A stretch of DNA of 50,707 nucleotides from Muribaculaceae bacterium (GTDB lineage: Bacteria; Bacteroidota; Bacteroidia; Bacteroidales; Muribaculaceae): NCBI GenBank assembly GCA_011959405.1, contig BLLX01000006.1, positions 1 to 50,707 of the forward strand, read 5' to 3'. Within the stretch, counting starts at the first letter, position 1; each line of letters opens with the position of its first letter. Shown piece by piece: positions 45,283 to 50,707 of this stretch. The position numbers were made by a program, and so were the translations under genes. The notes under the pieces were generated by a model. It was not told where the DNA came from. It was given only the letters and a program-made list of their open reading frames with translations, and did no database searches.

Positions 45283-47202
45283 ATGAATATTTCCGGAGTT
45301 ATCAGGGTAGCGGCCGCTGTGCCGCGGGTCAACGTGGCCGATTGTGCCGCCAATGCGCAACATATTATAGAACACAGCAAGGCGCTGGCAGAGAAATCGG
45401 TGCGGCTGTGTGTGTTTCCGGAACTGAGTGTCACCGCATATACTTGCGGCGATCTGCTCCACACTGACTCTTTGCTCAATGCGGCTTTTTCGGAACTGCA
45501 CCATATAGCCCAGGCGACGGTGTCGCTTCCGATGGTGCTGGTGGTGGGTGTACCCATCAGGATCAAGGGCACGTTGCAGAATTGTGCGGCAGTGATCTCG
45601 TCGGGCCGCATACATGCCGTTGTCGGGAAGACCTATTTCCCGAATTATGATGAGTTTTATGAAAACCGCTGGTTTACGCCGGCGGAGTCGAATTCCACCA
45701 TCTTCGAGGTGGACGGAGTGAGGTTCGGAGTCGAGATCTGTGAGGATCTGTGGGCTCCGGTGGCTCCGTCGACTCATCTGGCTCTTGCCGGAGCGGAGGT
45801 GATATTGAATCTGTCGGCTTCGGACGATGTGGCCGGAAAACGCAAGAAGCTGCACCGGCTGATATGCGCGCAGAGCGGACGGTGCTGCGCCGCCTATGTG
45901 TATTCCTCGGCCGGTTATGGAGAATCGACCACAGATCTGGTGTTTGACGGCAAGGCCATCATAGCTGAAAACGGCACTATAGTGCGTTCGTCGCCGCGCT
46001 GGCAGACCGGAGGGTTTGACGAGGTCACCGATGTGGACATATATGCTTTGAGATGGGAGAGAATGCATCATCCGAATTTTACTTTCTGTGCCGGGCGTGA
46101 GAATGCCGGGCGTGAGTTTACATACATTGATGTGACTCCGTCGGCTCCGGCCATGCCTGTGGGCAAGCTGTGTCGTTCGGTCAATCCCCATCCGTTTGTG
46201 CCATCGGATTCTGACGAGTTGGCCGAACGATGTGAGGAAGTGGTGAGCATACAGACACTTGGCCTTATGCGCCGGCTGGAGTTTACCCGCTGCAGGTCGC
46301 TGGTGGTGGGCATATCCGGAGGGCTGGACTCGACTCTGGCGTTGCTTGTGGCTTGTCGGGCTTTTGACCGTCTGGGGATGCCGCGCACCGGCATCATGGC
46401 GGTGACAATGCCGGGATTCGGCACGACCGACCGCACATATACCAATGCGCTGGCTCTGATGAAAGGGCTTGGGGTGACTATGCGCGAGATCTCGATTGTG
46501 CCGGCCGTCAGGCAGCATTTTGCCGACATCGGCCATGATCCGGAGGTGCACGATGTGACATACGAGAATTCGCAGGCTCGTCAACGCACGCTGTTGCTGA
46601 TGGACATAGCCAATCAGACGGACGGTATGGTGCTCGGCACCGGCGATCTGTCGGAGCTGGCCCTGGGATGGGCCACGTACAACGGCGACCACATGAGCAT
46701 GTACGGTGTGAACGCCGGTGTGCCCAAGACACTGGTGAAGCATCTGGTAGGATGGTTTGTCGCAGGGGAGACGGATGAGACTGTCAGGGCGACTTTGCTC
46801 GACATTGTGGCTACTCCGATTTCTCCGGAACTGGTGCCTGCGGATGCCGACGGAAATATCTGTCAGAAGACAGAGGATCTGGTAGGCCCGTATGAACTTC
46901 ATGATTTTTTCCTGCATCAGTTTCTGAGCTACGGTTCGTCGCCGGCACGTATCTATGCGCTTGCCAGTGTGGCGTTCGAGGGGGTGTATGCCGCGTCGGA
47001 GATTCTGAAATGGATGAAGGTGTTTTTCCGCCGTTTCTTCTCTCAGCAGTTTAAACGCAGCTGTATGCCTGACGGTCCTAAGTCCGGTCCTGTGGGGCTG
47101 AGTCCCCGCGGAGACTGGCGTATGCCGTCGGATGCGTCGGCGGCCGTTTATCTTGCCGAATGCGACGCGCTTGCGGAGGATGCCAATGGCCGGCAGGAGT
47201 GA
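45283..47202 (+). CDS. nadE: Glutamine-hydrolysing NAD+ synthetase
   Basis: The 639-residue protein joins two domains. The nitrilase-type glutaminase (about residues 1-290) has the Glu47-Lys116-Cys153 triad in FPELS, VVGKTYFP and GVEICEDLW. The NAD synthetase domain (about residues 320-639) has the PP-loop SGGLDST at 345 and GTGDLSELALGWATYNGDHMSMYG. It amidates nicotinate adenine dinucleotide to NAD+ using glutamine. Length is typical for the long form. Its 3' end overlaps the MATE gene by 17 nt. Confidence 0.97.
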   Translation: MNISGVIRVAAAVPRVNVADCAANAQHIIEHSKALAEKSVRLCVFPELSVTAYTCGDLLHTDSLLNAAFSELHHIAQATVSLPMVLVVGVPIRIKGTLQNCAAVISSGRIHAVVGKTYFPNYDEFYENRWFTPAESNSTIFEVDGVRFGVEICEDLWAPVAPSTHLALAGAEVILNLSASDDVAGKRKKLHRLICAQSGRCCAAYVYSSAGYGESTTDLVFDGKAIIAENGTIVRSSPRWQTGGFDEVTDVDIYALRWERMHHPNFTFCAGRENAGREFTYIDVTPSAPAMPVGKLCRSVNPHPFVPSDSDELAERCEEVVSIQTLGLMRRLEFTRCRSLVVGISGGLDSTLALLVACRAFDRLGMPRTGIMAVTMPGFGTTDRTYTNALALMKGLGVTMREISIVPAVRQHFADIGHDPEVHDVTYENSQARQRTLLLMDIANQTDGMVLGTGDLSELALGWATYNGDHMSMYGVNAGVPKTLVKHLVGWFVAGETDETVRATLLDIVATPISPELVPADADGNICQKTEDLVGPYELHDFFLHQFLSYGSSPARIYALASVAFEGVYAASEILKWMKVFFRRFFSQQFKRSCMPDGPKSGPVGLSPRGDWRMPSDASAAVYLAECDALAEDANGRQE

Positions 47203-48586
47203 TGCTTGCGCGCTGAAGCGCGAGGGGCCGTCGGGCGGAGGAGCTGTGAAGATCGACATGGTTTCCGGCAGTCTGTGGCGCAAGATACTGATGTTTTCGT
47301 TGCCGCTTATTGCCAGCGGCGTGCTGCAGCAGTCGTTTAATTCGGTCGACGTGGCTGTGGTGGGCCGCTATTGCGGCAACGACGCTTTGGCGGCCGTTGG
47401 CAGCAATGGAGTGATCATTTCTTTGATCATCAATCTGTTTGTGGGTATAGCGGTGGGCGCCAATGTGGTGGTGAGCCGTTATATCGGACAGAAAGACGCC
47501 GAGTCCATAAGGCGGTCAGTGGCTACGGTGGGTGTGTTGGCGCTGGCAAGCGGTGTGGCGCTTACGCTGACGGGAGTCTGTGTGGCCCGCCCCATACTCG
47601 AGGCCATTGACACGCCGGAGGGGGTGCTGCCATTGGCCACGGTGTATCTGCGCTTGTTTTTTCTCGGCATGCCGTTTATGATGGCTTATAATTTCGGTTC
47701 GGCGATATTGCGCAGTCTTGGCGATACGCGCCGGCCGTTTTATGCCCTGATTGTGGGCGGAGTGGTCAACACTCTGCTGAATCTGCTGCTTGTGCTGGTG
47801 TTTGACATGAGCGTGGCCGGGGTGGCAATAGCTACGGTGACGGCACAGTTTGTCAGTGCGGCGATTGTGGTGGTGATACTGGTCAGGGAGGCCGACCCGT
47901 TCCGGCTGGATCTGCGTGCTCTGCGGGTGCATCGTGTGCAGTTGCGCAAGATATTGCAGATCGGCGTGCCGGCAGGCCTTCAGGGTGTGGTCTTTTCGGT
48001 GTCGAACGTGTTTGTGGTGGGCAACATCAATCTTTTCGGCGCCACGGCATCGGCCGGTTCGGCCGCCGCACTGATCTTCGAGATGTATTGCTATTTTGTG
48101 ATCAGTGCGTTTGCCCAGGCGGCCGTGGCCTTTACCAGTGCCAATTACGGGGCGGGTCATGCCGGTCGCTGCAACAGGGTGTTTGCCATCTGCATGGCGC
48201 TGAGTGTAGTGGCCAGTGGAGTGCTCAATGTGGCTCTGGTATGGTGGAAGGAGCCGATGGTGTCGTTGTTTACCACAGAACCGGGGGCCATGTGCTATGC
48301 CTACGAGCGGATGACTTATGTGTTGCTGTTTCAGTTTGTGGCGTCGAGCTATGAGATTGCCGGTGCCTGCATGAGGGGACTTGGGTATTCGATGACACCG
48401 ACTGTGTTTACAGTGGTGGGCACCTGTGTGCTCCGTATCATCTGGGTGCACACGGTCACGGCCGATGCCACGGATTTCGGGCTGCTTATGTCGGTCTATC
48501 CCCTGTCGTGGTGTGTGACCGGATCCTGTGTGTTGATCGCATATTATGTAGTGCGCAAGCGGGCATACAGGATCATTGTCAGGTAA
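47186..48586 (+). CDS. MATE-family efflux transporter
   Basis: The ATG at 47186 is preceded by GGAGG at a suitable distance (47175-47179) and gives 466 residues, the family's usual length; earlier in-frame starts lie deeper inside nadE. About 12 membrane segments form two similar halves. Typical stretches are PLIASGVLQQSFNSVDVAVVGRYCG in the first segment and IGVPAGLQGVVFSVSN at the start of the second half. It should export cationic or other small compounds using a Na+ or H+ gradient; the substrate is unknown. The overlap with nadE suggests coupled translation. Confidence 0.93.
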   Translation: MAGRSDACALKREGPSGGGAVKIDMVSGSLWRKILMFSLPLIASGVLQQSFNSVDVAVVGRYCGNDALAAVGSNGVIISLIINLFVGIAVGANVVVSRYIGQKDAESIRRSVATVGVLALASGVALTLTGVCVARPILEAIDTPEGVLPLATVYLRLFFLGMPFMMAYNFGSAILRSLGDTRRPFYALIVGGVVNTLLNLLLVLVFDMSVAGVAIATVTAQFVSAAIVVVILVREADPFRLDLRALRVHRVQLRKILQIGVPAGLQGVVFSVSNVFVVGNINLFGATASAGSAAALIFEMYCYFVISAFAQAAVAFTSANYGAGHAGRCNRVFAICMALSVVASGVLNVALVWWKEPMVSLFTTEPGAMCYAYERMTYVLLFQFVASSYEIAGACMRGLGYSMTPTVFTVVGTCVLRIIWVHTVTADATDFGLLMSVYPLSWCVTGSCVLIAYYVVRKRAYRIIVR

Positions 48587-48604
48587 AAAACAGGAGTCCG
48601 GAAG

Positions 48605-48658
48605 GGGATTGTATAAAAAAAATCCCTATATTTGGGCTTTAATCCATTTAATCCATTT
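48605..48658 (+). promoter_or_regulatory. trpB2 promoter region with repeats
   Basis: A -7 box TATATTTG lies at 48627-48634. Upstream, GGGATT (48605-48610) and AATCCC (48621-48626) form an inverted repeat. Downstream, AATCCATTT occurs twice in tandem (48641-48658) in the leader. No well-spaced -33 box is seen. There is no sign of a leader peptide or T-box. Confidence 0.5.
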
Positions 48659-48672
48659 GGTTTTTTACTATC

Positions 48673-50064
48673 ATGGGAAACAAGACAAAGAGATTCATGC
48701 TCGCGGAAGAGGAGATACCGCGTTATTGGTACAACATTCAGGCCGATATGGTGAACAAGCCTATGCCGCTTCTCAATCCGGCAACCGGGCAGCCGCTGAC
48801 GCCTGAGGATATGTATCCGCTATTTGCCGAAGAATTGTGCCGTCAGGAGTTGAACCGGTCAGATGCCTGGATCGAGATTCCCGAACAGGTGCGTGAAATG
48901 TATAAATATTACCGCAGCACTCCTTTAGTGCGCGCATACGGTCTGGAAAAAGCGCTCGGCACTCCGGCGCATATTTATTTCAAGAACGAGAGCGTCAGCC
49001 CGATGGGGTCGCACAAACTGAATTCGGCCATACCGCAGGCGTATTACTGCAAGCAGGAAGGGGTGACAAACGTGACCACCGAGACCGGCGCCGGTCAGTG
49101 GGGCGCGTCGCTGGCCTATGCCGCACGTCTTTTTGGTCTGGAAGCCGCCGTCTATCAGGTGAAGATCAGCTATGAGCAGAAGCCGTACCGCCGGAGCGTG
49201 ATGCAGACGTTTGGCGCGCAGGTGACGCCTTCGCCGTCGATGTCTACCCGTGCTGGCAAAGATATTCTGACCGCGCATCCTAATCATCAGGGGTCGCTCG
49301 GCACGGCTATTTCCGAAGCCATTGAGCTGGCTCGGAACACTCCGAACTGCAAATACACTCTTGGCTCTGTGATGAGTCATGTCACATTGCATCAGACAGT
49401 GATAGGTCTGGAAGCCGAGAAACAGATGGATATGGCTGGCGAGTATCCCGATGTGGTGATAGCGTGTTTCGGTGGCGGGTCAAATTTCGGCGGTATCGCT
49501 TTCCCGTTTATGCGACATAATATTCTGGAGGGGAAAACGACGCGCTTCATCGCTGCTGAACCGGCATCGTGTCCGAAGCTGACGCGTGGCAAATTTCAAT
49601 ATGACTTTGGAGATGAGGCCGGATATACACCGTTGCTGCCGATGTTTACGTTGGGTCATAATTTCGCACCCGCCAATATCCATGCCGGGGGGCTGCGTTA
49701 TCACGGTGCCGGAGTGGTGGTGTCGCAACTGCTGAAGGACGGACTGATGGAAGCTGTGGATATCAGGCAGTCGGAGTCGTTTGACGCCGGGGTTTTGTTT
49801 GCCCGCGCCGAGGGTATTATTCCAGCTCCTGAATCGTGTCATGCCATTGCCGCCGCGGTGCGTGAGGCTGAGCGCTGCAAGGAGACCGGAGAGGAAAAGG
49901 TGATATTGTTCAATCTTTCCGGCCACGGCCTGATTGATATGGCTTCGTACGACAAGTATTTTTCAGGTGATCTGGTCGACCATGAGCTGACGGACGATGA
50001 CGTGCGGCGCAATCTGGATGAAATCGGAGATCCGGTTGCCGATGGCAAGAGACATGATGGCTGA
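48673..50064 (+). CDS. trpB: TrpB2-type tryptophan synthase beta-like protein
   Basis: The 463-residue PLP enzyme has the catalytic lysine in GSHKLNSA (Lys115), ETGAGQWG, the PLP-phosphate loop CFGGGSNFGG, and GLRYHGAG. The length and the N-terminal extension (IPRYWYNIQADMVNKPMPLLNP) mark the TrpB2 form rather than the shorter TrpB1. TrpB2 makes tryptophan from indole and serine and usually acts without a TrpA partner. No other trp gene is near, so it may salvage indole, which is abundant in the gut. It ends at a strong terminator. Confidence 0.93.
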   Translation: MGNKTKRFMLAEEEIPRYWYNIQADMVNKPMPLLNPATGQPLTPEDMYPLFAEELCRQELNRSDAWIEIPEQVREMYKYYRSTPLVRAYGLEKALGTPAHIYFKNESVSPMGSHKLNSAIPQAYYCKQEGVTNVTTETGAGQWGASLAYAARLFGLEAAVYQVKISYEQKPYRRSVMQTFGAQVTPSPSMSTRAGKDILTAHPNHQGSLGTAISEAIELARNTPNCKYTLGSVMSHVTLHQTVIGLEAEKQMDMAGEYPDVVIACFGGGSNFGGIAFPFMRHNILEGKTTRFIAAEPASCPKLTRGKFQYDFGDEAGYTPLLPMFTLGHNFAPANIHAGGLRYHGAGVVVSQLLKDGLMEAVDIRQSESFDAGVLFARAEGIIPAPESCHAIAAAVREAERCKETGEEKVILFNLSGHGLIDMASYDKYFSGDLVDHELTDDDVRRNLDEIGDPVADGKRHDG

Positions 50065-50081
50065 TCGCTTTAAAGGAAAAT

Positions 50082-50124
50082 AAAACAAGCCGGAGTCCTG
50101 ATATGCGGGACTCCGGCTTGTTTT
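50082..50124. terminator. Bidirectional Rho-independent terminator between trpB2 and the T9SS cargo gene
   Basis: AAAACAAGCCGGAGTCC (50082-50098) and GGACTCCGGCTTGTTTT (50108-50124) form a perfect 17-bp stem with a 9-nt loop, flanked by A and T tracts. It can stop transcription from both convergent genes. Confidence 0.92.
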
Positions 50125-50150
50125 CGGTTGTGTTGTGTATGGCCGTCGGA

Positions 50151-50707
50151 TCAGCGGTGTATGAGCTTGCGTACGGCAGGCGATGATCCGTCGGCATCGG
50201 TGACTGTGAGGATATAGACTCCGGATGGTATCCGGGGGCTGCAGGAGAAGGTTTCTCCGGCAGTGAGTCTGGCTTGGAACTGTGCGGCACAGGCACCTTG
50301 GAGGGAGAGAAGGGAGAATGTGTAGTCGCCGTCGGCAGCCACTGTAATGTGGAGCGTTTCGGCAAACGGGTTGGGGTAGACGGTGATGTCGGCCGCAGAG
50401 CCGCTGATGTCGGTGACAGACGCGGGGTCGGCCTTGACGTGAACGGGAATGTCGTATGCCATGCCTTCGTGGATATCCTGCATGAAGGGTCCGTAGTTCC
50501 ATTTCCAGGCATTCTGGTAGATGACGCGCAGTCTGCCCTGGCTCGTGGGCGCATCGGCAGGAACGGCAAACCGGTGGCTTATTTCCATGACACGGCTGAA
50601 ATTATTGAAGTTATCGTCTTTGGCCCCGTCTTCGCCATAGCGCAGGCCATAGACCGCTTCTTCGTTGAATGCGGATTCGCCGGCCCAGTCGGAATAGATT
50701 ATGGCGT
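50151..50707 (-). CDS. Secreted protein with type IX C-terminal sorting domain (5' end cut by window edge)
   Basis: On the minus strand the frame is open from the window edge to the stop at 50151 (about 185 codons seen). The end is a type A T9SS sorting domain: ITVYPNPFAETLHI, GDYTFSLLSLQG, GETFSCSPRIPSGVYILTVTD, with a basic end VRKLIHR. Before it lies a beta-rich region (RVMEISHRFAVPADAPTSQGRLRVIYQNAWKWNYGPF) of unknown type. The protein should cross the outer membrane by the SprA/Sov route and be released or surface-attached. Its enzymatic part, if any, lies beyond the edge. Confidence 0.9.
   Translation of the reverse strand, partial: AIIYSDWAGESAFNEEAVYGLRYGEDGAKDDNFNNFSRVMEISHRFAVPADAPTSQGRLRVIYQNAWKWNYGPFMQDIHEGMAYDIPVHVKADPASVTDISGSAADITVYPNPFAETLHITVAADGDYTFSLLSLQGACAAQFQARLTAGETFSCSPRIPSGVYILTVTDADGSSPAVRKLIHR

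Noticed and set aside
1-50707. tRNA, rRNA, CRISPR, insertion sequences, prophage or integrase genes
   Set aside because: I looked for these in the intergenic gaps and among the proteins and found none; nearly all DNA is occupied by recognisable or plausible chromosomal genes.

Overview
The window is chromosomal DNA of a Bacteroidota, order Bacteroidales. The evidence is the type IX secretion translocon SprA/Sov, a T9SS C-terminal sorting domain, a TamB/TamL pair, Bacteroidota-type promoters (TTG/TTTG, about 20 bp, TAnnTTTG), and several Bacteroidota-restricted families (PCMD, DUF3127, DUF4925-like, DUF1599, BT_3928-like). The coding DNA is GC-rich for this phylum. That suggests a Muribaculaceae-like gut bacterium, but this is an inference. 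I see no mobile element, CRISPR array, rRNA or tRNA. Gene density is high.

Layout. 1-684 (-): edge-truncated beta-class DNA methyltransferase. 799-8609 (-): TamL (Omp85 lipoprotein), TamB and a Crp/Fnr regulator. 8819-9217 (+): a small unknown protein with its own terminator. 9285-16745 (+): SprA/Sov, 2486 residues. 16779-24734 (-): a LysR regulator; then, read in transcription order, alpha-L-fucosidase, Kef-type antiporter, GlmU-like sugar nucleotidyltransferase/acyltransferase, RuvA, a small membrane protein and a two-part ThrE exporter. 24735-25215 is an AT-rich non-coding stretch leading to an ECF-like sigma factor at 25216.

25926-30900 (+) is a five-gene cluster: pta, ackA, meso-diaminopimelate dehydrogenase, surE and a polyprenyl diphosphate synthase. 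It is followed by a Fur-family regulator, purA and a DUF1015 protein. panC-panD (-) diverge from recR-GNAT (+) at about 35.4 kb. 36668-43585 (+) is the most accessory-looking part: a cysteine-less thioredoxin-like protein, a DUF4925-like lipoprotein, then five genes joined by overlapping ends (two related outer-membrane barrels, a PCMD lipoprotein, a DUF1599 protein and a DoxX-like membrane protein). 43660-50064 (+): N-acetylhexosamine-kinase-like enzyme, DUF3127 protein, NAD+ synthetase, MATE transporter and TrpB2. The window closes with the 3' part of a T9SS cargo gene on the minus strand.

Themes. Envelope biogenesis dominates (TamL/TamB, SprA, T9SS cargo, lipoproteins, barrels), with central metabolism (acetate, NAD, pantothenate, AMP, tryptophan) and sugar salvage (fucosidase, hexosamine kinase, GlmU-like). 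No complete novel defence or mobile system is visible. The most interesting leads are a 7-bp repeat array filling an intercistronic gap, two promoters that imply almost leaderless mRNAs, a palindrome exactly over the kinase promoter box, an SSB-like C-terminal tip on the DUF3127 protein, and the five-gene barrel/PCMD operon.
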